Source: an uncultured Collinsella sp.
Lineage (GTDB): Bacteria > Actinomycetota > Coriobacteriia > Coriobacteriales > Coriobacteriaceae
Length of the DNA: 64,000 nt
Assembly: GCA_900541125.1 (NCBI GenBank)
Contig: UQIK01000001.1
Location: 124,001-188,000, forward strand
Reading direction: 5' to 3'
Below the pieces are notes generated by a model. It ran no database searches. It was not told the DNA's origin and was given only the letters and a program-made list of their open reading frames with translations. This document shows positions 1 through 8,222 of the stretch, piece after piece. How positions within the stretch are numbered: the first letter of the stretch is position 1; every line of letters begins with the position of its first letter. The position numbers were made by a program, and so were the translations under genes.

Positions 1-1
1 C

Positions 2-871
2 ATGCAAAAAGAGATGATTGTTCGACTCTACAACCATGTCTACGCTGATTCCGCGTATTGGAATGACCTCGGCGTCGAAGATCGCATCTTTCAATTGGCA
101 TCCGCTATTGCGGTCGTTGAACCGGATGCCGTGTTTTGTGGAGCAACGGCGGCACTGCTCTATGGCATCGGTTCTGCATATTCGCTTCTCGACAAGGTAC
201 AAGTGCTGCTGCCGCGTTCCACCAGACGCGATATGTACGAATTCGTTGAATACCGACGCTGGCGGCCGGGCGACGTATGGCAGCTCGGCCCGTTTACGTT
301 AACGGATCCATATCGCACGGTGGTCGACATCGCCCGAACGAGCGCTTTTCGATATGCACTAGGCTATGTCGACGGGTTGGCTCGTGAGTACGGTGTCGAG
401 CGTGAAGAATTGCGTGCATATGCACAAGCGAACTGCCGCGGACTGCATGGCATCGCGCGCGCATTTGACGTTTTTGAACATATGGATGGAAGATCGGATA
501 ACGGTGGAGAATCCGAAGCACGGGCGGCAATGATTCTGGCGGGAGTTGCCGATCCCGAACTTCAGGTTGAAATCACTCGACCGGGAAACGCAGGCTATTA
601 TTTGGCAGATTACGGCTGGCAGATGCCAAACGGCTCTTGGATGCTGGCTGAGCTGCATGGACTAGGCAAGTTTGAGGACGATGCCCAAAATGATCCGGAA
701 CATACTGCGGCAAAAACCTATCGAGCTGCCCTCATGCGCGACGCGAACCTGCGTGCCATGGGCCACAACGTCATTCATTTCAAGCTCTCAGACACCTACG
801 ATGTCAAAGCGTTCGGCTCCATGATGCGCGGCTACGGTGTACCAACCACAAAACCCTACGCAGACTCCTGA
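2..871 (+). CDS. AbiEi-like / DUF559-like protein, possibly 5' partial
   Basis: This is a protein of about 289 residues whose first visible start lies at the window edge, so the true start may be upstream. The N-terminal half (roughly residues 35-110: FCGATAALLYG, then DPYRTVVDIAR) resembles the COG5340/AbiEi group of predicted transcriptional regulators seen as antitoxins of type IV systems. The C-terminal part (about residues 205-270, with D-Y-G-W, ELHGLGKF and a final hydrophobic strand) resembles the Vsr/DUF559 endonuclease-like fold with D...E.H..K-like residues. No partner AbiEii toxin gene follows; tRNA genes on the other strand do. Such proteins are common and multi-copy in Collinsella. 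The exact function is not known; calling it an antitoxin would be inference only. Confidence 0.6.
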   Translation: MQKEMIVRLYNHVYADSAYWNDLGVEDRIFQLASAIAVVEPDAVFCGATAALLYGIGSAYSLLDKVQVLLPRSTRRDMYEFVEYRRWRPGDVWQLGPFTLTDPYRTVVDIARTSAFRYALGYVDGLAREYGVEREELRAYAQANCRGLHGIARAFDVFEHMDGRSDNGGESEARAAMILAGVADPELQVEITRPGNAGYYLADYGWQMPNGSWMLAELHGLGKFEDDAQNDPEHTAAKTYRAALMRDANLRAMGHNVIHFKLSDTYDVKAFGSMMRGYGVPTTKPYADS

Positions 872-932
872 CCGGCTGCCCTCATCTTCTCGACAACAGA
901 ACCCATCATCGACCCAGCCCGCTCGGCCTCAA

Positions 933-1003
933 TAAGTTGCGGTGAAATAGTTCCTGGATAACAGCTTTTGTGGCTAATCCAGGAACTATTTCACCGCAAC
1001 TTA
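933..1003. repeat. Family 1 palindromic repeat, copy 1
   Basis: A perfect inverted repeat with 27-nt arms (933-959 and 977-1003) and a 17-nt loop. The outer arm TAAGTTGCGGTGAAATAG is shared with the copy at 18054, while the inner arm GTTCCTGGAT differs from it but is matched exactly on the other side. It lies between a plus-strand gene and the minus-strand tRNA genes, so it could act as a two-way terminator, although there is no T-run on either side. It is one of four related copies in this window. Confidence 0.9.
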
Positions 1004-1099
1004 AGAGGGGATGTGGGACAGCATCGATTCCCATCACCCCGTACGCTTATGAAAACGGCTCTGGCACCAAATAGAGCCAAAGCCGTTAAAACTATCCTA

Positions 1100-1173
1100 T
1101 GGAGCGGGCGACGGGAATCGAACCCGCGTCATCAGCTTGGAAGGCTGGGGTTCTACCATTGAACTACGCCCGC
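1100..1173 (-). tRNA. tRNA-Gly (TCC)
   Basis: The minus strand reads GCGGGCG at the 5' end and CGCCCGC-T-CCA at the 3' end, giving a full 7-bp acceptor stem, discriminator T and an encoded CCA. The anticodon arm CAGCCTTCCAAGCTG places anticodon TCC in the loop CTTCCAA, and the T arm holds GGGTTCGATTCCC. The D arm contains TAGTTCAATGGTAGAAC. It is followed six bases away by tRNA-Pro on the same strand, so both are probably in one transcript. Confidence 0.97.
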
Positions 1174-1179
1174 AAGATA

Positions 1180-1256
1180 TGGTCGGGACGACAGGATTTG
1201 AACCTGCGACATCCTGCTCCCAAAGCAGGCGCGCTACCAAACTGCGCCACGTCCCG
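1180..1256 (-). tRNA. tRNA-Pro (TGG)
   Basis: The minus strand starts CGGGACG and ends CGTCCCG-A-CCA, a complete acceptor stem with encoded CCA. The anticodon stem CCTGC/GCAGG closes a loop TTTGGGA with anticodon TGG, and the T loop is GGTTCAAATCC. It lies immediately upstream of tRNA-Gly in the direction of transcription. Confidence 0.97.
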
Positions 1257-1313
1257 AAGGTGTTGAGCAGCTAAGGTCTAAACCTTGCGTGTCCCAAAGC
1301 GAAGGAAATTATA

Positions 1314-1326
1314 GGGGAGACTCCCC
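1314..1326 (-). terminator. Weak hairpin after brnQ
   Basis: On the minus strand, GGGGA and TCCCC close a three-base loop and are followed by TATAATTT. It lies about 20 nt beyond the brnQ stop codon. The stem is short, so the terminator call is tentative. Confidence 0.35.
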
Positions 1327-1347
1327 GCCTGTGCAAGCATTGATGCC

Positions 1348-2706
1348 TTAGCTCCTCGAATGTGCGACAAAACGACTATGGAGCAGACCGATCACAAAGG
1401 CAACCACGGCGACCGGCGCCCATGCGGCTCCAATGTCCGCCAGCGGCAACGCATCGAACGGCAGCCACGCGCCCGCAAAGAACGCATCGCGGACCGAGGT
1501 GATCACGCTCTGCACCGCGACAACGCCGCCGACCCAAACCCACACCTGCGGATGCGAGTCGCAAAAACCGTGCACCAGGCCCATCAGCACCAGCACGATG
1601 GCAACGGGATACAGGGCGTTGAGCATGGGCACCGAGAACATGAGGATCACGTCGAGGCCCACGTTGGAGAGCACGCACGAAAACGCTGCGAACACAAAGG
1701 CGAGAATCGCAAAGGGACGGCGCATGGCCTCCTCGGAGGCCTCCGCTCCCCCTTTAACCACATACGTCTCGCAGAAGTAACGCGAGCAGCAGCTGATAAG
1801 GCCGATACACACGTTCATGCAGGCGAGGAAGAAGATGGCAAAGACCACGACCGTGCCGGCAAGGCCAAAGTGCATGGAAGCCGAACGAGCAAGGATGGCG
1901 GCGCCGTTGGTGGCATCGGGCATAACCGTGCCGAGCTGCATACCGGCAAGGCCCAAGCCGCAGTAGATGATGGCCATGAGCACGCCGGCAATCACACCGG
2001 AACGCGAAATCTCGAAGGCCACGCGCTTGTCATCGGTAACACCCAGCTCATGGATGGTCTCAGCGATGATGATGCCGAAGGCGAGCGACGCGAGCAGGTC
2101 CATGGTCTGATAGCCAGTCAGAAAGCCCTGCACGGCGGCGCCTGCATCGTAGGGAGCCTGAGGCGCGGCAGCGGGACCCAACGGCGAGACCACGGCGGCA
2201 CCCACGACCAGAACGATGAGCGCAATGAGCGCGGGGCCCGTAATGCGGCCGAGCACGCGTGTGATAACACCCGGGCGCAGCGTGAGCACAAACGCGACGA
2301 CGAAGAACCCGATGGCAAACACCAGACGTGCCGTGCCGAGCGAAACGCCCTCGGGTAGCAGCGGCACCAGCATCTCGAAGGCCGTGGAGCTCGTGCGCGG
2401 AATAGCCAGGCACGGGCCGATGGCCAGATACACCGCCGCAACGAAGAATTCGCCAAATTTAGGATGCACGCGCCCGGCCAGCTCGCGGGCCGTGCCGGCG
2501 AGCGCGACGGCGATAAATCCCATAACAGGCAGACCGATAGCGGCAATCAAAAAGCCAATCATGGCAAGCGGCGTGGCCGTGCCGGCCTGAAGTGCCAGCA
2601 AAGGCGGAATGATGAGGTTACCGGCACCAAAGAGCATCGAGAACAGGGCGATGCCGACGGTAACGACATGGTCGGAGCGCAAACCGCGCGGAGCGGATGA
2701 GGCCAT
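1348..2706 (-). CDS. brnQ: Branched-chain amino acid transport protein BrnQ
   Basis: A 452-residue membrane protein of the LIVCS family, which imports leucine, isoleucine and valine with a cation. Near the N-terminus it carries the family-typical stretch GIALFSMLFGAGNLIIPPLLALQ, followed by about twelve hydrophobic segments, with TGYQTMDLLASLAFG near residue 200 also typical of BrnQ. The start at 2706 is chosen because AAAGG lies seven bases upstream; the GTG two codons earlier would sit within that spacing. It is transcribed on its own: a strong terminator (2729-2759) separates it from the upstream selenium operon. Confidence 0.93.
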   Translation of the reverse strand: MASSAPRGLRSDHVVTVGIALFSMLFGAGNLIIPPLLALQAGTATPLAMIGFLIAAIGLPVMGFIAVALAGTARELAGRVHPKFGEFFVAAVYLAIGPCLAIPRTSSTAFEMLVPLLPEGVSLGTARLVFAIGFFVVAFVLTLRPGVITRVLGRITGPALIALIVLVVGAAVVSPLGPAAAPQAPYDAGAAVQGFLTGYQTMDLLASLAFGIIIAETIHELGVTDDKRVAFEISRSGVIAGVLMAIIYCGLGLAGMQLGTVMPDATNGAAILARSASMHFGLAGTVVVFAIFFLACMNVCIGLISCCSRYFCETYVVKGGAEASEEAMRRPFAILAFVFAAFSCVLSNVGLDVILMFSVPMLNALYPVAIVLVLMGLVHGFCDSHPQVWVWVGGVVAVQSVITSVRDAFFAGAWLPFDALPLADIGAAWAPVAVVAFVIGLLHSRFVAHSRS

Positions 2707-2728
2707 AGGCACACCTTTCGGGTCGAAA

Positions 2729-2759
2729 CAAAAACGGGACGGGCAAAAGGCCCGTCCCG
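2729..2759 (-). terminator. Rho-independent terminator of the selenium/reductase operon
   Basis: On the minus strand CGGGACGGGC pairs with GCCCGTCCCG around a CTTTT-type loop and is followed directly by TTTTTG. It lies 15 nt past the stop codon of the class V aminotransferase and marks the end of the operon that begins near 9.5 kb. Confidence 0.88.
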
Positions 2760-2773
2760 CAAGTATATACGCT

Positions 2774-3913
2774 CTAGCAGGCTAAATCGCGCAAAGCGTC
2801 GATCGCGGTGTCGACTTCCTCGTCCGTGTTGAAATACCCAAACGAGAAGCGAACGATACCCTGGCGCTCGGTCCCGAGCGCGCGGTGCAAGAGCGGAGCG
2901 CAATGGGCGCCGGGGCGCGTCGCAATCCCCCACCCTTGCATGAGCGCGTCCGAGATCTCGGCAGAGTCGATATCGCCCACGTTGAGTGAGACGATCGCCG
3001 AGCGCGCGGGTTGGTCAAACGCACCGTAGAGCTTAATCCCCGGAATCTCGCGCACACCGACAAGGAAGCGATCAGCGAGCGCACGCTCGTGGACAGCAAT
3101 CGCCTCGACCCCACCCTGGGCCTCGATAAAGTCGAGACCAGCGGAAAGGCCGGCGATACCGTGACCGTTGAGCGTGCCCGCCTCAAGGCGCGTGGGCCAC
3201 TCAAGCGGCTGCAGCGCATCGAAGCTGTGCACGCCCGTGCCGCCCATGGCCCACGGAGCCACGTCAATGCCCTCCGCCACGGCCAGGCCGCCGGTCCCCT
3301 GCGGACCCATGAGCCCCTTGTGACCGGTAAAGCACACGACGTCGAGCCCCATGGCATCCATGTCAATCTTCGCCGTGCCGGCAGACTGCGAAGCATCGAC
3401 GATCACCAGCGCGCCGGCCGTATGCGCGATGGCAGCCACGCGCGAAACGTCGACCGCGTTGCCGGTCACATTGGAGGCGTGCGTCACCACCACAGCACGC
3501 GTGCCCGGCGTGACCAACCGCTCGAGCTCGTCGTAGTCGAGCACGCCGTTGGTATCACAGCCCGCATGCTCAACGGTCACGCCCTGCTCTGCCGTCAGGC
3601 GATTGAGCGGACGCAGCACGGAGTTGTGCTCGAGCACCGTTGTGACCACGCGGTCGCCGCGGCGCACCACGCCATTGATGACGGTGTTGAGCGCCGCCGT
3701 AGAGTTGGACGTAAAGCACACATGGTCCGCCCTCGGGCAACCCAAAAGGCGCGCGAGCTTGGCACGGCAAGCGTGAATCGTACGAGCGGCATCGAGGGCA
3801 CCCGACGTGGCGCCGCGCCCGGCATTACCGAGCGAGCACATCGCCTGCATCACGGCATCGATGACAGCCTGCGGCTTGTGCATGGTCGTCGCCGCGTTAT
3901 CCAGATAGATCAT
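2774..3913 (-). CDS. Class V aminotransferase (cysteine desulfurase-like)
   Basis: A 379-residue PLP enzyme of the NifS/SufS-like fold. It opens with MIYLDNAATT, has the PLP-lysine motif CFTGHKG (about residue 200) and ends with RPGAHCAPL (about residue 335), which holds the cysteine expected to carry the persulfide or selenide. The start at 3913 overlaps the DUF3343 stop codon by four bases (ATGA), so translation is probably coupled. It is the last gene of an operon with selD, yedF and reductase genes. Given that context it may deliver sulfur or selenium for SelD or for cluster assembly (inference). It could equally be a general desulfurase. Confidence 0.88.
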   Translation of the reverse strand: MIYLDNAATTMHKPQAVIDAVMQAMCSLGNAGRGATSGALDAARTIHACRAKLARLLGCPRADHVCFTSNSTAALNTVINGVVRRGDRVVTTVLEHNSVLRPLNRLTAEQGVTVEHAGCDTNGVLDYDELERLVTPGTRAVVVTHASNVTGNAVDVSRVAAIAHTAGALVIVDASQSAGTAKIDMDAMGLDVVCFTGHKGLMGPQGTGGLAVAEGIDVAPWAMGGTGVHSFDALQPLEWPTRLEAGTLNGHGIAGLSAGLDFIEAQGGVEAIAVHERALADRFLVGVREIPGIKLYGAFDQPARSAIVSLNVGDIDSAEISDALMQGWGIATRPGAHCAPLLHRALGTERQGIVRFSFGYFNTDEEVDTAIDALRDLAC

Positions 3914-4161
3914 CGCACGACCTCCCACATATCAATCACGGTAAAGCCCTCGGTGGGAACACCTGCTGCGGCAAGCTCGGCGCGCAGCAGACCCTCATCC
4001 GAAGGCAGCGCCTTCCACGCCAAGCCGCAGCCGGCAGCGACCTCCCCGGGCACGGGAATCGTTCGCCCGGGAAGGCCGCGCTCGATGCACAGGGACTCGC
4101 AACCCATGGCGGCCGCCGTGGTGGGAAACGTGATGACAAGCGCCGGGCGCTTCTCCCTCAT
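3910..4161 (-). CDS. DUF3343 small protein (putative Se/S carrier)
   Basis: An 83-residue protein of the DUF3343 family. The visible pattern is a first strand ALVITFPTTAAAMGCE, a cysteine-containing helix, then a basic loop and VAAGCGLAWKA, where the conserved cysteine of this family sits. The ATG at 4161 follows GGAG at proper spacing. DUF3343 proteins are usually found next to yedF and selD, as here, and have been proposed to carry selenium; the biochemical role remains open. It sits between yedF (19 bases away) and the aminotransferase (ATGA overlap). Confidence 0.85.
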   Translation of the reverse strand: MREKRPALVITFPTTAAAMGCESLCIERGLPGRTIPVPGEVAAGCGLAWKALPSDEGLLRAELAAAGVPTEGFTVIDMWEVVR

Positions 4162-4180
4162 GACAACTCCAACCAACACG

Positions 4181-4807
4181 CTACGGGCGCACGACGCGCA
4201 CGGCCTGCTCCATCTTCTCCACGATCACGTACATGTTGGTGACCTCGCCCACCGCAAGCTGGTCCTTAATGCCATAGTGGTCCAGGCAGGTACCGCAGGT
4301 GAGAATCTCGACACCCTGCTCGGCCAGGCCCTTAAGGTCGTCGAGCACCGGCGAGCCCTCGACGGTGAGCTTGGCGCCGCCGTTGTAGAACAGCATGGTC
4401 GCGGGCAGCTCCTCCTGCTGCGTCACGGCAAAGATGAAGGCCTTCATGAGCTTGTGGCCCAGTTCGTCGTCGCCGCGGCCCATGCAGTCGGTGTAGACGG
4501 AAATGACGAGCTTGCCCTTGCCGGCGCTGGCGTCGCAGAAAGCGGCACCGTCCTGCTCGGGGTCCGCAACGGCAACGGCGCCAGAGGTCGCCACGGTCAC
4601 GTGCCACTCGGCGTCAGAAACCTTCTCGACCGAGGCCGCGCAACCCTTCTCCTGCGCCATCTTGGAGATGTTCTTGACGGCGGTCTCGTTATCGACCGAG
4701 GTCACCACGGCACCCTCGCCATCAAGCTGTTTGAGTGCCTTAAGCGTCTTGACGACGGGCAGCGGGCAGGCATCGCCCATGGCATTGACTTCAATTTTGG
4801 TAGACAT
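4181..4807 (-). CDS. yedF: Selenium metabolism protein YedF (TusA-like + DsrE-like)
   Basis: A 208-residue two-domain protein. Residues 1-75 are a TusA/SirA-like sulfurtransferase domain with the CPxP motif (GDACPLPVVKTLKAL) whose cysteine would carry sulfur or selenium. Residues about 95-205 form a DsrE/F-like domain (KLVISVYTDCMGRGDDELGHKLMKAF, then LTCGTCLDHYG). This architecture is that of the YedF subfamily linked to selenium use. The start at 4807 has GAAAGGA upstream. It lies between selD and DUF3343 in the same direction. Confidence 0.94.
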   Translation of the reverse strand: MSTKIEVNAMGDACPLPVVKTLKALKQLDGEGAVVTSVDNETAVKNISKMAQEKGCAASVEKVSDAEWHVTVATSGAVAVADPEQDGAAFCDASAGKGKLVISVYTDCMGRGDDELGHKLMKAFIFAVTQQEELPATMLFYNGGAKLTVEGSPVLDDLKGLAEQGVEILTCGTCLDHYGIKDQLAVGEVTNMYVIVEKMEQAVRVVRP

Positions 4808-4865
4808 AGTTTTTCCTTTCAAATAAATCGTTTTAGAACGGTACAGAAGTTCAATAAACGTGTCG

Positions 4866-5915
4866 TTAACGGACAACGTGGACGGCAGGACCGCCTGGCA
4901 CCGGCTCGCACACGCGACCGACGACGGCGGCGATACGTCCCTCGGCATCCAGGCGGCGCGTAAGCTCATCCACATCGGCAGCAGGCGCCGCGATGAGTAG
5001 GCCACCAGACGTCTGCGGATCGTACAGCGCATCCAGCATGCCCGGCTCCAGGTCATCGTCGGCAGCTACACGCGGGCCAAAGAAGTCCTGGTTGCGGTAG
5101 GAGCCCGCGGGGATAATGCCCAGACGCGCCATGTCGAGCACCTGGTCAAAGAGCGGCACCGCCCCCGACGCGAGCTCGATTTGCACGCCCGAGCCCTCGG
5201 CCATCTCGCACGCATGCCCGATCAGACCAAAGCCCGTAATGTCGGTGCAGCCGTGAAGCTCAAGTCCCTCGGCCAGACGAATCGGAGCCTCGTTGAGGGT
5301 GCGCATCGAGTCAAACATGGCTGCGGCCTCGTCCTGCTCGATGAGCTCGCCCTTAATGGCCGTGGTGATAATGCCCGAGCCGATCGCCTTGGTCAGCAGC
5401 AGAACATCGCCCACGCGTGCGCCGCTGTTGGCGAGCATGCGGTCGAGCGCGACAAAGCCGCTCACAGACAGGCCATACTTGGGCTCGTCGTCGTTGATGG
5501 TATGGCCGCCCGCGATGGAGCAACCCGCCTCGACGCACTTGTCGGCGCCGCCCGCCAGAATCTGACCGGCAACCTCGATGCCCAGACAACTGGGTATGCA
5601 GAGCAGGTTCATGGCATGGCTCGGCCGCCCGCCCATGGCGTAGATGTCCGACAGCGAGTTGGCCGCGGCGATCTGGCCAAACAGAAACGGGTCGTCGACC
5701 ATCGGTGGGAAGAAGTCGACGGACTGAACGAGGCCCAAGTTATCGCCAACACGGAAGACGCTCGCATCGTCGGAGGTATCGAACCCTACGAGCAAGTTGT
5801 CGTTATGCACATTGGGTAAATCGCCCAGGACCTGGGCGAGGGCTCCAGGAGCCAACTTAGCGGCTCAACCGCTCGCAGCAGTCATGGACGTGAGCTTAAT
5901 CTGATCGTCAGCCAT
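4866..5915 (-). CDS. selD: Selenide, water dikinase SelD, itself a selenoprotein (in-frame TGA = Sec17)
   Basis: SelD makes selenophosphate from selenide and ATP, the selenium donor for selenocysteine. Read from ATG 5915 (RBS GGAGGT, 7 bases upstream) the protein is 349 residues with one in-frame TGA at 5865-5867, codon 17. The context is SG-U-AAK: the catalytic position is normally Cys or Sec and is followed three residues later by the essential lysine, here present. Further on, GFDTSDDASVF, QSVDFFPP and AAANSLSDIYAMGG are typical SelD ATP/metal motifs. Calling the start at TTG 5855, as an automatic frame would, removes the active site. Hairpins just after the TGA are candidate SECIS. The gene is third from the promoter-distal group of the reductase operon. 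Confidence 0.93.
5823..5867 (-). promoter_or_regulatory. Candidate bacterial SECIS hairpins after the selD UGA
   Basis: Downstream of the UGA, the minus-strand RNA can fold GGCUC-CUG-GAGCC (5853 down to 5841), starting 11 bases after the UGA, and then GCCCAG-GUC-CUGGGC (5837 down to 5823). Bacterial SECIS elements are stem-loops a short distance after the UGA within the coding region; the first hairpin has about the right distance. Which of the two, if either, binds SelB cannot be settled by eye. Confidence 0.5.
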
Positions 5916-5984
5916 CGATACCTCCTCTCTTCGGTCAATCATTTCTCCCAGTATACGCATGAATGCAGGCTCACGGCCGATGCA

Positions 5985-6749
5985 TTAATTGAGCGCCTGT
6001 GCGCGAATCGCCGCGCCGATCGCTCCGGCAAAGCGAGCCTGGGGCGAGGTGGTCACCGGCGACCCCAGTAGCTCGCCCAACCGCTCCACCACGAAGGCGT
6101 TCTCGCACAGGCCACCGGTCAGGTAGTACGGGGCGCCCGCGGCCTGCCCGGCCATGGTCGCCACGCGCGAGACCACGCTGTCGATCACGCCACGCGCAAT
6201 GTTCTCGCGCGGCTCACCGCGACCGATCAGGCTGATGACCTCGCTTTCGGCAAACACCGTGCACATGCTGCTGATCTTGGTGGGTTCGCCGGAACGCGCC
6301 AGATCGGCCATCTGCTGCTGGGAAATGCCTAGGCGGTCGGCCATGATCTCCAAAAAGCGCCCCGTGCCGGCGGCGCACTTGTCGTTCATGGCAAACTTGG
6401 CCACGCGGCCACTTTTAAGCTGAATGACCTTGGTGTCCTGGCCGCCCACGTCGATCACGGTGCCGTGATCGCCAAACAGGCGCACGGCACCGGTGCCGTG
6501 GCAGGTGATCTCGGTCACGACCTTGTGCGCATAGGGCACGGCGACACGGCCGTAGCCGGTCGCGATCACGCGAGCATCTTCGGCCGTCACGTCATAGCCG
6601 GCCGCTGCCAGTGCCTCGCGCAGCCGCTCGGAAGCATCGACCGAGGAGAACCCGGTTGGCTGCACGCACGTCCACGCCACCGAACCCTCCCCGTCGACCA
6701 CAGCAGCCTTAGCCGCCGTAGACCCGATATCGATCCCGATCCCTATCAT
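5985..6749 (-). CDS. 2-hydroxyacyl-CoA dehydratase-type activator ATPase
   Basis: A 254-residue ASKHA-fold ATPase of the HgdC/YjiL (BadF/BcrA) family. It has the phosphate-1 motif GIDIGSTAAKAAV at residues 4-16, IDVGGQDTKVI at 99-109, and two cysteines, C125 (NDKCAAGTGRF) and C163 (SSMCTVFAESE), which in this family bridge one [4Fe-4S] cluster across a dimer. It uses ATP to push a low-potential electron into the partner reductase, here the two double-cubane proteins encoded just upstream. GGGAGAG lies four bases before the ATG. SelD follows after about 70 bases. Confidence 0.93.
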   Translation of the reverse strand: MIGIGIDIGSTAAKAAVVDGEGSVAWTCVQPTGFSSVDASERLREALAAAGYDVTAEDARVIATGYGRVAVPYAHKVVTEITCHGTGAVRLFGDHGTVIDVGGQDTKVIQLKSGRVAKFAMNDKCAAGTGRFLEIMADRLGISQQQMADLARSGEPTKISSMCTVFAESEVISLIGRGEPRENIARGVIDSVVSRVATMAGQAAGAPYYLTGGLCENAFVVERLGELLGSPVTTSPQARFAGAIGAAIRAQALN

Positions 6750-6801
6750 GGCTCTCTCCCAATCTAAACATCAAAGACAGCGGCGCGTTCAGGCGCCTTA
6801 G

Positions 6802-6910
6802 CTCTAGGTTTCTCAGGTGCCGGAGATTGCCCCGAAAGAGGAGCGCAGCGTACTTTGGGTACGCAAGCGACGGTTTGAGGGGCAAGATCCGGTGCCTGAG
6901 GAAGCTAGAG
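6802..6910 (+). repeat. Family 2 structured repeat, copy A
   Basis: A long imperfect hairpin filling most of the gap between the activator gene and the upstream reductase gene; its right end covers the reductase stop codon. The outer stem CTCAGGTGCCGG/CCGGTGCCTGAG is followed by a GA/GA internal loop, TTGCCCC/GGGGCAA, then the conserved loop GAAAGAGGAG/GACGGTTTGA and a terminal stem GCGTAC/GTACGC. Differences between arms are U-G or G-U pairs when read on the plus strand but A-C mismatches on the minus strand, so an RNA antisense to the operon is suggested. Confidence 0.8.
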
Positions 6911-8068
6911 GGTTTCGATGAAGGCGGCGATGCGGGTCTCGATCTGTCCCATGTCGCCGTTGCTGTAGTCGGTCTCGATCTTCATGTACGGAATGCCCGC
7001 ACCCTCGACAGTCTCCTGCATGCGCACACTCTCCACGTTAAAGGTGTGGCACGCCTGGAGCACGCTCTCCACTACGCCATCGACGTGATACTTCTCGCAC
7101 ATGGCCAGCGTGTTTTCCATACGACCGTCGTTGGGCGTCATGACCGAGCAGTTAATGTCCAGGTAGCGGTCGGCGATGGCGCGCAAGATGTCGGGAGCCT
7201 CCGGGTCGATCATCATGGCCGCCGTGCGCTCGCCCGAGCAGTCGTCCATGCACACGACCACACCACCGTTGGACTCGATGGTGCGACCGATCTTGTTGAT
7301 CACGCCGCCCACCGGGCAGCCGGTGATCAGAATGCGCTTGGCATCCGCCGCAACCGGGCGCTCGCTCGCGTCGTAGGCCTCGCGCAGCTTGACAACCTTT
7401 TGCTCCAGCTGCTGCGTATAGGCCTCGATATCAAAGCTAAACGTACCGGCAAACATGGTGCTCATCAGGTCGACGCCGCTCATGGCCGCCGGCTGGTTGG
7501 CCTGCAGCGCAAACATCTCGAGCTGGGCCGCACGCAAGCGGTTGCGACGACGGACGGCAGCGCGCAGATCATCGTCGGTAATCGTGATGCCGTAGAAGTT
7601 CTCGAGCTCCTCCTTGAGCAGACGGCACTCCTCGTACCAGCCCTCGCGCTCGTAGGCTCGATCGCGGCCCTGCGGAAGATGCAGAATGTGCGTGCGCTTG
7701 AGCTCGTTGAGCAGCTCGTACATCTTCTTCTTGCCGTCGCAGGTGGTCTCACCGATGATCATGTCGCTAAAGTACGTAAACGGGCACTTTTGCGAATAGG
7801 CAAAACCATACGTAGACTTGATGAGCGGGCACAGGTTTGCCGGCAGCACCTTCTCGGCCTCGGGAATCACCTCGTCGGACGTGCCGCACAGCGCCACGCT
7901 CGCAGCCCCCGCGGCATCGATAATCTCGAGCGGCGTGTAGCTGCACAGAAAACCGACCAGGCGATTACCCGCCTGCTTATAATCCTTGACGCGAATAAAC
8001 GCCGCCTTGCGTTGCTCGTTGAACTCCTCAAACGTGGACGGCAACGGCTGCTCAATATTTTCCGACAT
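6905..8068 (-). CDS. Double-cubane-cluster anaerobic reductase (2-hydroxyacyl-CoA dehydratase family), paralogue 2
   Basis: A 387-residue protein of the HgdB/YjiM type. Cysteines at 42, 61, 80, 95 and 110, the last in [15 protein letters not shown], match the pattern of double-cubane-cluster proteins that hold an [Fe8S9] centre; others lie at 251, 273, 277, 307 and 340. Proteins of this group receive electrons from an activator ATPase like the one encoded next and reduce small substrates; the natural substrate is unknown. The start at 8068 is fixed by AAGGAG upstream; reading further upstream runs into repeat B. It is clearly related to the gene at 8223-9506, so this is a tandem duplication. 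Confidence 0.88.
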   Translation of the reverse strand: MSENIEQPLPSTFEEFNEQRKAAFIRVKDYKQAGNRLVGFLCSYTPLEIIDAAGAASVALCGTSDEVIPEAEKVLPANLCPLIKSTYGFAYSQKCPFTYFSDMIIGETTCDGKKKMYELLNELKRTHILHLPQGRDRAYEREGWYEECRLLKEELENFYGITITDDDLRAAVRRRNRLRAAQLEMFALQANQPAAMSGVDLMSTMFAGTFSFDIEAYTQQLEQKVVKLREAYDASERPVAADAKRILITGCPVGGVINKIGRTIESNGGVVVCMDDCSGERTAAMMIDPEAPDILRAIADRYLDINCSVMTPNDGRMENTLAMCEKYHVDGVVESVLQACHTFNVESVRMQETVEGAGIPYMKIETDYSNGDMGQIETRIAAFIETL

Positions 8069-8105
8069 ATAACTCCTTAACAAACCTTTTAACCAACCAA
8101 GGAAA

Positions 8106-8207
8106 CGGCTTTCCCAGGTGCCCGAGGTTGCCGTGAAAGAGGAGCGCCGCGTACTTTGGTATGCAAGCGATGGTTTGAACGGCAAGATCGGGTGCTTGGG
8201 GAAGCCG
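8106..8207 (+). repeat. Family 2 structured repeat, copy B
   Basis: A hairpin in the gap between the two reductase paralogues. The outer stem CGGCTTTCCCAGGTGCCCGA pairs with TCGGGTGCTTGGGGAAGCCG with four differences, all G-U compatible on the plus strand. Then come TTGCCG/CGGCAA, the conserved loop GAAAGAGGAG/GATGGTTTGA, and a terminal stem GCGTAC/GTATGC that again keeps a G-U pair on the plus strand. It shares loop and spacing with copy A and copy C although the outer stems differ in sequence. Confidence 0.8.
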
Positions 8208-8222
8208 CTGGACCGGATAGCC

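Noticed and set aside
1..871. Complete type IV toxin-antitoxin system
   Set aside because: Only the AbiEi-like protein is present; no AbiEii-type nucleotidyltransferase gene follows.
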